Shown one piece after another: positions 36,071 through 47,574 of a stretch of 64,000 nt of DNA. Source of the DNA: Eutreptiella sp. 'Long Island Sound 2002' (Eukaryota; Euglenozoa; Euglenophyceae; Eutreptiales; Eutreptiaceae); the NCBI GenBank assembly GCA_964036045.1, contig OZ038382.1, positions 87,529,795-87,593,794 on the forward strand, given 5' to 3'. Both the position numbers and the translations under genes were made by a program. The notes beneath the pieces were generated by a model that worked only from the letters and a program-made list of their open reading frames with translations, was not told the origin of the DNA and did no database searches. Position 1 is the stretch's first letter. Each line of letters starts with the position of its first letter.

Positions 36071-39000
36071 AAACCTGGTATGGGTTAACGGGTCCTTTGA
36101 ATGCTGAATCATCACCGCCAGGACCCGGGACTTGATACTTGATACTATACTTGCAGTTACTAACAGCTACAGCACCGTACCTGTCTTACTGTGGGATTGT
36201 ACTGGGCAGCCTAACCCGCAAATCGGCCTGAAGTGAGGATGTGACACCCCCCCCCTTCAGTGGGTGGTCCTGGGTACCCGCTGCCATGCTTGGGTGTTAT
36301 CGAGCTCCCCCCCAGGTTTGCTCTAAGGAGGGGGGTGAAGCGGTACCCAGAACATATGGCCCATGGCCCGGAGGCCTGTGAGCCGTCACATCCGTGCCGA
36401 AGCCGTTGACACCGGCTGTCAGCGAGATATCCCTGTTCTCTAACCCGCAAAATCTGGAATGCGATTTCTAATTAATAAATCAATGTAGAATTATCGTAAT
36501 TTCATTGTCTTAGGCGATTTTGGGTCGGAAATCGGTGAAATACCCGATTTCTACCGCGATTTGTAATTGTCGTGAAATCGCGGCCTGTTGTCGCCTGTTC
36601 GCGCGCTTTCGTCGCTTCTCTGTGGCGAGTTTTGTGATGGACATTTCTCGAGTACCTTTGAGGTTCTAAGAGAACTTGACGGCTGGATCTGGAGGGCTTT
36701 TGATGTACTTTCATCTGGTGTGTTCACCAGAACTTTTCGCCGTTGCGTCGTCGAGAAAATCAACGCGCAAGCTTTTCCATCGATCGCTCAAACTCATGGT
36801 TCTCAAGGACCATGAGTTCGGACAGAACCCTACATTCCCCCCCTCTGCCTTTCATCCATGCCCCTTTCACGTGGGCATATCACTTTGTATAGGGAAGCGG
36901 GCAATGGCGATGTTTTAGGCAGCCTATGGGTTTCGCAAACCCAAAGTCGTTTGCGTGCGCAAACGCCAACTTTGTGGTCTTGTGAGCATGAACGTTAATA
37001 ACCGAACACAATGCTCACAACACCAAAACCCCCAGGCCATTTTTTGTTCTTCGAACCAACTCAACGATGGCTTCACGCAATTCAATGCCTACCAAACCTT
37101 TCCTTTCGAACGACGGCAAGTTTTGCTCGAAAATTAGGCCAAAATGGCCAAGTCCCAGAGGCCCGTACTCGAGGCCTATGGGGAGTTGAGCCTCGAATCA
37201 AAGCAATATGTAAAGTAGAGACCATGAGGGACATTGTGGATGGCTTGGTTGATTTTTACAACCTTGTCTTCTATTGTTTAGAATTTTGCCTTGTGAGCAC
37301 GGGTGCCATACTGCCTCTTTGCACACGCGCTCATATGCGAGCACTAATGACACGAGTTGGCGGAGACAATCTAACCATAGTGCGGATATTTGAAGGCACC
37401 TACTATGGGCCTACTCCAAAAGTCTTTACTCATATTTTTGCTCCTCAAGGTCCCAAGAATATGTTAATGCCAATATCGCCAATATATGCACTTTTTTCCA
37501 TAAATAGTGTGCTTCAAGGATTGAGGTGTTAAAAATGTTTCCATTGTGCTTTGAACCTCAACCCTTGTTGCAAAAGGAAAGCAAAGCTTCGGTTTGCATC
37601 CATGCAAAAGCCCGAGGCTCCTTTCTCTTGTGATACGGAGATGCGACTTTTCGGGGGATCACTTTTGAGTGAATTTTGGCCGTGTTGCCCAGAATGGCCA
37701 CAAACCCCTTCTCCCCCTGATTTTGCCCCCGAGGTTGCGTGGCTCACTTGACCAAGGGTAAGGGCAATTCGGAGAGGGCACATAAACTCGCATCGAGTGG
37801 GGTGTTTCCCCATGTGGCCTCACCTCTCGAAGGGAGAGTTGTGAGTCACCCAATTCGGGGTATGTTGCCATTCTGCCCCATTTGTGTGTCACTTTCCCTC
37901 CAATGGGAGAAAGGGCCGGAGGCGACCATGAGGGTGACCAAGCGGGATATATTGGGACCTAAGTCCCCTATGTCTATAGCATCTTTGGTTGAAAGGATCC
38001 TCGCCGTGGCCATGGAGATATGGAATCATGAGTGCGGGCCATTTTGGCCAAATTTCGCTTTTTTTGCCATTGTATGCCATATTGGAATTACCATATCTCC
38101 ATGGGGCACGGAACCTAGCCAGAAAATAATGGCAATTTTTGTAACATATGACCAAGGGTTGAACACCACTGAGTTTCGTCTCTGCCCCTCTGGCTCATCC
38201 GGAGTTATTCAACTTTTTGTGCGATCCATGATCTCCCCCTTTGCACCGCATGCTGCTTTCTGCCCCATCCGCGTGTTCATCCCCTCGATGAACAGCAAGC
38301 AGCCAGTGTGACTGCAAGCCATAACCCGGGGCATGGGACCAAAGGAGGTTATCAAGGGTTGTGAATCAAGGCTTGGCGCGTCAATATTGCCAAGGTTTCC
38401 TACCCTGGACGGTCGCCCGAGACGGCTGATTTTGCCATTTTGGCAATTGTGGACTTAATTTGGATTTTCACCACGCCGAGTGGCATGAATATCTCGGAGA
38501 GCCAAGTGCATGGGAGTCTCAGTCATACTCCCAGTGGGTTGCATATGGAATGGCAGATCTGATCTCCAAGCCAGCGTCGAGATATACCCTTGGGGGTACC
38601 CCAGATTTTGGCTCATTTGGAGCAGCCAAAATGACCCCCTTTTGGGACCCCAATTTCAGCCCCCCGTGTGGTCAATTGGCGGCCCCATATCTCTCTGCCC
38701 ACAGTGAGCCTGGACCCAATTCCAGGTTGTGCACTCAGATAAAGGTCCTGGGTCCTGCCTTCTATCCTGTGTGCCATTGGCCTTGCCCTGGCTGGGCGAA
38801 TCACAGGTGGGAATGACGCCAATTTTGGTGATTTTGGCATCATGACCCCACTTGATGAACCCGTGGTGCCCTGATGCCTGGACCTCATGGGGAACCAGGT
38901 TGGGTAGGGGCTCCAGGGGGTCCGTACTCGAAGGGCATATGGTCAGTTGCCTCGTCCCTACCTCCGGCGGGTCCAGACAAGGGGTCATCTTGGGAGTTTT

Positions 39001-39210
39001 TGGAGCTAATATCAGTTTGGGCTGAAACAGCCCATTTTCAGCTACCAACTCCTAGGGGATAATGGCGGGGCCTTTTCTCCTAATCAGGAAGAGAGTTGGG
39101 ACCTGCCGTTGAGGGAGCATGGGGAGCCACTGTGGGTCGGCCTTGGAGCCCCTTGGTTCCCAGGAACTCTCTTGTGGCTGGGCGCGACACCCACCCCTAT
39201 TGGCAGGGTT
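36071..39210. other. Non-coding DNA, no gene seen
   Basis: Composition changes here to about half AT. No ORF is convincing on either strand. An imperfect fold-back lies at 36238-36394 (separate entry). Several gccattttggcc-like palindromes occur (37134, 38038, 38430), but they are not a recognisable functional site. Confidence 0.5.
36238..36394. repeat. Imperfect fold-back repeat
   Basis: Arms ggatgtgac...ctgggtacccgct and agcggtacccag...gtcacatcc are inverted relative to each other around a pyrimidine/purine-rich centre. Short direct copies of ctaacccgcaaa lie on both sides (about 36211 and 36440). Confidence 0.45.
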
Positions 39211-42200
39211 TCAGGGTCCGGACTGAGTAGGGCATGGGTTTTGTTTGAGCCCCCGCCCTTGCCAGCCACTGAGAGGGACGGACCTGGGATTGGGATATGA
39301 GTTGGGATTGAGTGTCTTTTGTCCTGTGATGCCCTTAGCCCAGTCCAGTCTTAACCCCATGTGTACATATCCTGATGTGTTGCTGTACATACTTTTGTTC
39401 CCTTGTTTCAGAGTGGCAAGGATCCTGAAACGCTTTGTCACATGACACGAGCATGAGGATGCCCTTGTGAGCGCAGTGCTTTGCCTGCCTGCTTGCCTGT
39501 GCGTGTCCGCCGCAGCGTCCGGTGGCCAGGCCCCCCACAGGAACGCGTCATTACCAGGGCTCCTTTTCTTGGAATATTCCGAGAATTGGCCACTGGATTG
39601 GCCTTTTCCCTTGGACAAATTGTCTTTTCCACCATTACCCTTGGCAGAATTGGATTTACCATTTCCATTTTTCAAATTTTCTGGAGAGCATCCTTGGCTG
39701 GATGGCCCCTGGTTTCCCTTGCCTGCAGAAGTCTGCTGGCCTTTGCTGCCTTTACCTTTTCCGCTGGGCGTCGATTGGCGATTTTCATCCACCTTCTTGA
39801 CACAGACCTGAAACGGATCTTTACTGGCTTCTTGAGCCAGTCTTTCCGCATCGGTCTTATTCCACCAGTGATTCTCGGTAGAATATGACTTGGCACGGTT
39901 GGTGTGACCGAAGGACAAACAACTGGCACAGTCTTTCGACTGCGTATTATCTACATTCCTCGCATTCCCACCTCTAGAGGGGGGATTTCGGCTCAATCCT
40001 TCATTGAATTGCTGATAATTGGCATCCGCCAATATTTCCAACTCCTCCCACAATTCAGTGGGGGTGAGGCTGAAACCTCACGGCTTTGCCACGAGCCGAG
40101 TTCCTCCAAAGGAGACACCTCGGTTAACCACTTCATTCAAAATATCTCTGTCCTCCTCCTCCACGAATTTCAATCTCCAAGCACCATCCTCATCCCTACA
40201 CTTGGAAACGCTAGTGGGAGAGCAGTTTTTAAGGGCATCTCTGACCCGAAGACGACCCGACCCCTTAGGGAATCCGGTGACTACGGTCCATTTCGCCTTC
40301 TCGTTGAACTGGTCCTGCGTCAGCGATGCAGCTATGTCGGCAGGCTTTCTCGCCAACATGATGGCCTTCAATTCGCCATCCCACAGATGTTCCCCAGCAC
40401 TCTCAGCCTCATTCATCAGATTTTCAAAGCGTTGTCGCTTATTCTGAACCTCGTGAAGAATGAGTTCGGGAATTTTTGGGAAAGAGGTGAGGAGGGTTCA
40501 GTAGTGGTCTTCAGGCAACCTACTTCGTCCCCCCTCCAGTAGAGCAAACCATTCACTGTAGGTGAGTGGGTTATAGGAATCCCCCCTCTCAGTATAAGAT
40601 TTAGTCCACGTGTCACGAATGGGGACCTCTAAATACTTGATGAGAGCATCGAGCTTCTGATCGTCTCGAAGCTTGTTCTTACCAACACACAGAGAAAATT
40701 CTCATTTGAAAAAGGCCCACCACTGAGGGTTGCCATTGTACTTTGGGTGTTTTGCAATGGCTCTCAGTTTAGCCCTCACAGGGTTAAGAACGTCCTCCAT
40801 GCCGCCACCACTGGCCAGGTTTTTTTTGACCTGGGCAGCACCTGAGGCGCTGGCGGCGCCCAAAACACTCTGGGCGAGCAACACCTGAGCCGCATTTCCT
40901 GCATCGGTGTATGTTTTCTCAATCAAATTTTTTTTTCTCGTTCTTCCTCGCTTCTGAAACACGCTGAGGATTTTTACTCTCAAAACCTCTTTCTTTTAAT
41001 TTTTCCTGTTTTTTTTTTTTTTCCTGCGCTCTGGAATCTGTTGTGGGCGCGAGTGAAAAATCTGCAGTCGCTTCATCGGCCACGGAACAGGCAGATCCTT
41101 CAAGGGAGAGGGGGGATGAGCGAAAGATCTTCCCATTGCCCAAAAAGAGAAGAGTTTTTCCTGATTAATTTTGATCGCCTTATTTTCAGTAGTGAGCTTG
41201 GCGATTTCCCTTCAACAAGACCAGTGGTGGGTACAGGACATGTGAGAGGCGGTCTCAGACCGCAATTCGATTGATTCTGGCTTCCTTACCATGTCTTTCT
41301 GCTCGCTCAGCCAGCTCTCGATTGTGTTGGTGATGGGCAGGACTTTGGATTCCTCCTGCGCCACCTTGAGAAAGGCCTCTTCCAACGCCTTCTCCAGCAA
41401 CACCGCATTGACCTCCATGGCCTGGGCGGTGGTGTGGACGGGCAGCAGCGGATGCTCACGGTGAAACCTGCAGTAGCAATGATGGATGTGCAGGCACCAT
41501 TGGTCATACAATTCCGGTCGCTGTAGACAGTCTATTGTTTGGAATTTCAGTCTCCAGCGTTCCTGGGACTCCTGGATTTGAGTGTCCAGTTTCACGGAGA
41601 CATGCTGCTCGATGACATTCTGGAGCAGCAGGTCAATTTCCGCAGGCGTAGGTCTGATTCTGGCAGGCTTCTCACCTGGAGCACTTGAAACTGGCGGATC
41701 ACGATGTACTTGCATGCTTTCTTTGGATAGGAGACGGATGTCGTCGTCCGGACTGAACGGGTCTCCACCAAAGGAGCCCTACACTTTGCTGGGACCAGCA
41801 CCCGATGACCGGCCCTCTTGGGGGCCCAGATTCCTGACTGGGATCAGAGATTGAGCTGGGGTGAGGGATTCATATGTAGCTAGGGCAGTCAGGTTTCTGG
41901 CAAGGAATCCCTGACTCTTCAGTGAAAGTCACAAATATGCAACACTCCACGCTGTCTTCTAGTGGGTCTGGCGATGGGTTCCCACACAGCCTGCAGATGC
42001 TTTCATCATCGCCGTCCGGTGGGTCGGACTCATACTCCATACCTACACCCTCGAAGCTGAAGGCTGCTCTGCTACCATCTAAGCTATTTCCCTTAAGAAA
42101 ACTCCACGGAACCTAGCCGGAGGGCTCAGGGCCGGCATGGGGAAAGTCATCTGAGCACAGGTAACTCTTCTCAGCATCCCTGCGGTATGGAGGACTCGGT

Positions 42201-42226
42201 GCTGTTGCTTTGCTCTTGGGGTCCAT
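39211..42226 (-). pseudogene. Retroelement gag-like protein (degenerate)
   Basis: ATG at 42224-42226 starts a well-formed protein (MDPKSKATAPSPPYRRDAEK) with a Cys-rich segment (SICRLCGNPSPDP then VECCIF). A frame change near 41880-41900 leads to a segment ending in a basic, Glu/Lys-rich stretch; further slips lie at a T run (about 41150) and A runs (about 40930-41020). A classical gag core follows (YNGNPQWWAFFK, KLDALIKYLEVPIRDTW, LTYSEWFALLE; about 40770-40510). Then come FVEEEDRDILNEVVNRG, an eroded zinc knuckle (CASCLSFGHTNRA, about 39925) and a Gly/Lys/Ser-rich tail. Stops: TAG 42113-42115, TAG 41779-41781, TGA 41212-41214, TGA 40702-40704, TGA 40498-40500, TGA 40078-40080. Gag would package the element RNA. 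No pol follows it in this window. Confidence 0.7.
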
Positions 42227-43822
42227 GATATACAAGCACGACAGCGAAGCTAATGAAGATAAAGATATGACTTTGCAAAAAGTCCCAGTCTACAAGAAAA
42301 TGTAGGCGGATAATATGATACATATGAATCGCAAAAATTCTTCCTGTAAAAACTATAAAAAAATCCGATTGTGAAAAAACATTTGGCTAATTTGGTTGAC
42401 GCACGCGTGCCGGCAATTCCAATCAAATCATCAGAACGCGACCATCTCAGCCGCAATGGACACCGGAAATGAATCTGGCGTGTCCATAATATACAGGAAC
42501 TGTTCCGTTGAAAGTTTTGGGCGGCGCCGAATATATAGATCTCCGGAAATGATCTCAATCTAACCTAATGGGGGGTAATTGACCTGAGATCTGCGCGGAA
42601 TGAGGGTAGCTGCACTTACACATACACGACATTGCAGTACGCATAGACATTGTGTGCTTTGCAGGTAGGGAACCTGGCCTGTCTATGCTAGTCTACGTTT
42701 TCTGCTGATAACGTTTGCCTCAACCCTTGCCACGCGTAGCGCGGGGAAGGAGTCTAGTACCAATTATTTATGCTGCAGCAGGCGCGCAGATTCGCACAAA
42801 ATCAATTCAAAAATGTTTTTCAAAGGTTGCAGAGATATCGATTCGCAGGTTTTACAAGCTTCTCAAACCTTCTTATCCTTTCAACAAGGATGCTATCAAA
42901 ATGGAAAGACTGTTTTTGCTATAGGTTTTTGCAAATGATTGAGATGCGGGTGGCAAAGGCGTTTGGCATGGGAGGGAGTTGTCGTCAAATGCATTGAGGT
43001 TCGGTGTAATAGTAAAAAGCAACGGCCCCTCTACCGCATCACTTGGTCTGAACAATAAACAAAGAAAGTGGGGAGAAACAACAAGACAAGAAGGTGATGG
43101 AGGAAGAAGAGTAAAAAGAAGATACAAGATCCCCAATAATGGTGTTTTTTTTACCCCAAAGCATTAATTTCATGTGGCATGTTTGGGTTTGGTGGTTTTT
43201 GCGATGAGAGATGTGCCTCACTTCCGAGTCCTTTCTTTGCCTTGGACGTGTTGCCTTGCTGGGAGGAACAATTTGGACATTGCTAGGGCCATTGGTAGCG
43301 AGTTGCAAAGAGGTTTGCACAAAAAAACACCCTAAGACCAAAGTGGTCCTCATTTAGGGCAGCTGCCTCAATTAGGGCTAATGTGCTTACGCACCTTTTA
43401 CAGCCCATTTTCATTGGAGATAACGGGTTAATAGCCCGTTTTCCCTAAAAGCGGGTTATTATAGCCCGTTTTAGTTGGCTGAAAAACGGGTTGACCAGAC
43501 CCACGTTAGGTTCTTGGGACACTTGTGCAAACCTCCCGGCGAACAGTGCAGGTTTCAGTTGACACAGCGACGAGAAGCAAGGCAAAAGAAAGTACCACAT
43601 GTGAAATTTGGGGTGACGTGATAAAAGGCCCAACCACCGGCATGGGGGAAAGCGCCTCCACTGTACAGACACTACACGGGATGGTTTGAAATGGTCACCT
43701 TTGATTAGCGTTTAGTATAATATAGTATAATTTTAGTTTGTTTTGGTTTCTCCTTCAAATGCGAGTGTACATTATTAATAATAGTGTATAATAATTTGAT
43801 ATGATAATGATGATAATATGAT
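42227..43822. other. AT-rich intergenic DNA
   Basis: No supported gene. It may include upstream sequence of the gag-like ORF that starts at 42226 on the minus strand. The palindromic repeat cluster at 43422-43496 is listed separately. Confidence 0.5.
43422..43496. repeat. AACGGGTTAATAGCCCGTT palindrome cluster, left
   Basis: aacgggttaatagcccgtt (43422-43440) is a near-perfect palindrome. A variant follows at 43451-43470 (gcgggttattatagcccgtt) and a half-site aacgggttgacc at 43485-43496. Confidence 0.7.
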
Positions 43823-44438
43823 CTACCCCTTGCGGCAACAAGGTCCAGACATCGAGCCATCTTTGGCACCCTCCCCCATGCAAGTCTCATGGTACGGAGC
43901 GTTACACGTCACACAAAAGACACGATGCTTCCGTCGCAAAAGACGCCACACATTGATCTCCCGGGAGCACTTATGACAAATTAACTCGGATGCCACTTGC
44001 CTAACCGCGGGCGGACACTCTCGTCGCCGCATGCTTTGAAAAGGCATTGGCGTATCCGAGAGATCTTGCTTGGGAAATGGGAGCATCAGCTGCGGTGGGA
44101 GGTGGAGCCCAAGCAGAATCCCTATACTCTTGGCGACTATCCTCCAAAGAGCGCTTCAGGGACACCTGTGTTAGGGGCTGCCCGTCATTGTCCCACACCG
44201 ACTCACTAGACTCACTTTCACCATCAGCAAGCAAGTCAACAGAGCCAGCCGATTGGAAGGACGTCACACTAAGCATTGCAGGGCTCGAATCGGCGACAGG
44301 AGCAAGTTGAGCAGGAGCCTCTACCGGTTCACAGCTCAGACCGGGCATGGGAGCAGGGTGAGGAGGAGTCTCCACCGGTTCAGGCCTCGAATCGGCCACC
44401 GGAGGAGGATGAGGTCGAGCCTCCAGCCATAAGCCCAT
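43823..44438 (-). CDS. Pro-rich and zinc-finger ORF, frame-disrupted, unknown
   Basis: ATG at 44436-44438 opens a 145-codon frame rich in Pro, with two related repeats (SRPEPVETPPHPAPMPG and SCEPVEAPAQLAPVADS) and an acidic/Ser stretch (DGESESSESVWDNDGQP). The overlapping neighbouring frame (44086-43823) gives a compact Cys/His module: CHKC, about 17 residues, CVTCNAPYHETC, then PCC at the end. This is a PHD/RING-like zinc-binding spacing (C-X2-C...C-X2-C-X4-H-X2-C...). Joining the two needs one frame change between about 44100 and 44040; an intron, a sequencing indel or a mutation could each explain it. About 205 codons in total. I do not recognise the family. It lies between two clusters of the same palindromic motif, so it may belong to a small mobile element. 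Confidence 0.4.
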
Positions 44439-44471
44439 AGAATTTGGGGCTAACCGGTTTCTTGGCAGAAT

Positions 44472-44575
44472 AACAAGTTAATAGCCCGTTTACATTGAAG
44501 AAAAAGGGTTGGTAGCCCGTTTTTATTGGGGAAAACGGGTTAACCAGTGCCTGAAATGTGGACGGGTTAACCCGC
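44472..44575. repeat. AACGGGTTAATAGCCCGTT palindrome cluster, right
   Basis: aacaagttaatagcccgttt (44472-44491), agggttggtagcccgttttt (44505-44524), aacgggttaacc (44534-44545) and gacgggttaacccg (44561-44574). Order and spacing echo the left cluster at 43422-43496, in direct orientation. Confidence 0.7.
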
Positions 44576-44864
44576 TCTTCAGCTAAACAAAACCAGCTAT
44601 TAACCCGTATTTCAAGGATAAGAAAAAACGCCTGCCTTTGTTGGGGATCCGTGGGGTCCTATACCGTTTTCTTTGGTGTTCCCCATGTCACTACATCCAT
44701 GATCGAACAATTAAAAAGGGCCTGAAATTTCTATATTTTTTTGTGGATGTCTTGTGATTTCGGGCAATGTTCTACCTCAACGATGTGGGCTGTGGCTCAA
44801 AATCTCGAAAAAATGGAAGCAGGGGAAATCGTGGATGGATGGGTGGCCTGGAAAGGGGCAAGGG

Positions 44865-45123
44865 TGTTTACGGAACTAAAGGCGAGCAATTTGCAATGCA
44901 GCGGGCCCACCTTTCAACAATCTCGGATCAAAGTTGAAATCATTGAAATTGTCGAAGTCCTTTCATAGTTCCAAATACCCCGATGTACAAGCAGCAATTT
45001 GAATATAAAACAGAACTATTCAAGAGCGTAAAATCCTTTATTTCTGCACGCACGCAACACATCCTAAGCTACAGGATCGCGATATGGCTGCAGGCAGCCC
45101 CCTGCTGGGCATAACCAGTCACA
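44865..45123 (-). repeat. LTR, left copy (3' LTR in element sense)
   Basis: Starts tgtttacggaactaaagg and ends cataaccagtcaca. It is the same length (259 bp) as 50257-50515 with scattered substitutions. The copies differ at roughly one base in ten, so the insertion is not recent. Confidence 0.75.
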
Positions 45124-45177
45124 CCCCCCGCCAAGGCCCTGCTGCAGCCGGTAGGCCAGCTGCAAGGGCTGACACAT

Positions 45178-47574
45178 CACCCAGGGGTATGCACAGCCAC
45201 GTATGTACAGAACAATTTGCTGAAATGAACTGAGATATGATACACTGTCCTAACCACAAGACCTGAAGTCCTGCACTAAGGTCCCTCTACTTTCCTTCGG
45301 GTATCCTACAAACTATCCTGAGTGGGGGGGTCACTGCCACCTAAAAGCCCACCTGACTATGGGAAAACATCCCTGACAAAGCACTAAAAGCTTCCTAACA
45401 GAAAAACACCTAAGCAAAAATTCTGCTCTAAACTCCTGGTTTAAAGCTCAGAGGGGCAGTTTTCCAAAAACTGAAATCCAAAGCAATTCCACTTGATTCT
45501 ACTTATTGCCCATGCCATCTGGTCTAAAAGCATTTTCTGCAACCAAAAACCCTGCTCAGAAGTTTGAAACAAAATCAGCAAACACACGCAGCACAAACAT
45601 GGCAAACAGCACACAAAAAAATCTGTCAGTCTGTTCTGAACCGACCCACTGTGCTGACAACCCTGAAGCTAATGTACACCTTGCTGCTGGATTTGAATCA
45701 TTGACTTGAATTACTTCTGAGCTTCATGATGGCTCGTCAGTACTCCGGCTCTGCAATCCTGAAAGATAGCAGAGCTCAAAAGCAGGAGTCCTGACGCTTG
45801 GGGGGGGGGGATGCAGAACCGACGAATGAAAACAGACCTGGCTCACTGGGGGTGGAAAAACAGTTTGGTTCCTGAATTCTGAATTAGAGTAATTTGAGTG
45901 TACCTGAAAACAGAGCAGATAGGGGAAAAAAATGGATAAGGGTTGAGAAAATCAGCGGGTCAAGGGAGATTAACTTGCATGGATACAATGCAACACACAC
46001 ATGCGCAAGTGTGCACGCATGCATAAATTAGTAAAATCACTCCTGAGCGTCCCAAGAAAAAAAAATGCAAGTAATGTGTACACGGGCCTGCAGCAAATAT
46101 GTTGCTGAGGCCTCGCCCCCCTCCCACTGTGGGGTGCTTGCCGCAGGCAAAAAAACTGCACCCCAAACTTCCCTTGTAAAAAAAAAAGCAGAATTTTCCC
46201 ACACACTGTGGCCTAAAGTGCATGTGCCCACTGAGGTACTAACTCCTCTGTCGGGAGGGGCTGGAGTCACTGCAGGAGCAGTGGCTCTGCAATGTGACTC
46301 TGCAGTGGCAGAGCATATGAGTCCCATACTGGGACAGTGGGTGGGGGGGGGCACAAAGAAAAAATGATAAGTTTACTCTTAGATTAAATGTGGGAGTGGA
46401 GCACCGGCAGATGCACAGACATGCCCCAGCTCCGAAACAGGAGCAAACAGTTACAAAGCAGAGAAGCCACACTGTGACTCTGAAAAGATTTCAGAAGTCT
46501 TAAAAAAATATTCCTCCTGTCCGCAAAACAAGCCTAAATTGGGTTGACATCTCAGCAGCAAAATGCTCGAAATCAGGCCAGCGTAAAACTGGGCCTGCTG
46601 CCTCAGGATCAAAAAGCTGAAGCAAGGCTGCACATCAGTGTGAGCCACTGAGCACAAAAACAGTGCTGCTTGAGCGCCCGGTGTCAAACCCCTCTTTGGT
46701 CATCTAGCTCATTTGAGCTGGGATCTACCGAAAAAAACTGACGAACATTGAAAACACTCAGGAGACAAGCCGAACGCACAAAGCGCCTTACTGCCCAAGC
46801 ACAAGGCTCAAAGTAGGCGCGCGTAGCTCAGAGCTGTTCAGAGCTGCGCTGGTGCAACAAATGACTGACGTAGCGGATTTGACACGAAGTGAGAATGAGC
46901 TGCGGCTGAAAATAGGTTGGACCTTGAAAGCAGTGCCTTTGGAGCACTGCTGCGAAGCATGCGCGCACAAACACAGGCAACGCACACTGAAGACCTTCAG
47001 AAGATTTCTCTTGTGCCGGCGTGGCGCTCCTCACTCCGCTTCCTGAGCGCGCTCTCTCCAGCCCAACTCAACGGTGCGCTCTCCAGAGCGCTGTCACTGA
47101 ATTCTGTCTCAAGAAGGCACAAGAACAACCAAGAGCAGAATCCAGAAGATGCAGTGGGAGACTGCGACGCACGTGGCCTTCCAATGTGCAAGCGCATGCA
47201 AACAGACGCAACCAACACTTTGACCTTAAGTTCTTATGATTCCTGCAGCGCTACGCCCGCGCTGCTCTCTCTCACCTCCACTTGAGCGCCGCCATCTCAG
47301 CCACATTTTCGACCTCCAACATCCGGCGAGACAAGGGTCAGTTCCAGCAGCATCTCTACACAACTGGGAGCACTGCATCACCACCAGGCACACAACCAGG
47401 AGCACAGCATCAACCGGTCACTCAATGCTTGTAGCGCCGACCCCGGCGCGATCGTGGAGGTCGTTCAACAGAGGGCCGCGTTTGCAGAGTCATCAACGAG
47501 CACGCCTCTGCACCCAAAGCCGCAACCAAAAATAGCCTTGGCTGCTGAGAACTCTAGTTCGTCGCCACAAACGT
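45178..47574. repeat. 2.4-kb tandem duplication, copy 1
   Basis: From cacccaggggtatgcacagc to the cgtcgccacaaacgt junction. It aligns along its whole length with 47575-49976 at a constant offset of about 2397-2401 bp, with few differences. It contains no supported gene; short frames in it are not conserved as proteins. Confidence 0.9.

Noticed and set aside
36055-36085. Possible rRNA start (acctggta...) at the GC border
   Set aside because: Only a few bases match the small-subunit rRNA 5' end and nothing downstream follows rRNA.
34306-36107. Long frames (hydrophobic on plus, Lys/Gln/Thr-rich on minus) in the GT-rich tract
   Set aside because: Composition-driven. They contain no recognisable domain and extend from the satellite into the tract without a start.
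37130-38450. gccattttggcc-like strings resembling the dinoflagellate spliced-leader sequence
   Set aside because: No copy matches the leader beyond a short core, and there is no splice donor or gene context.
42035-42110. A tRNA-like stretch on the minus strand with a good box A (tagcttagatggtagcagag)
   Set aside because: The same bases encode part of the gag-like ORF (GNSLDGSRAAFSFEGVG) and box B is poor. Coding explains it better.
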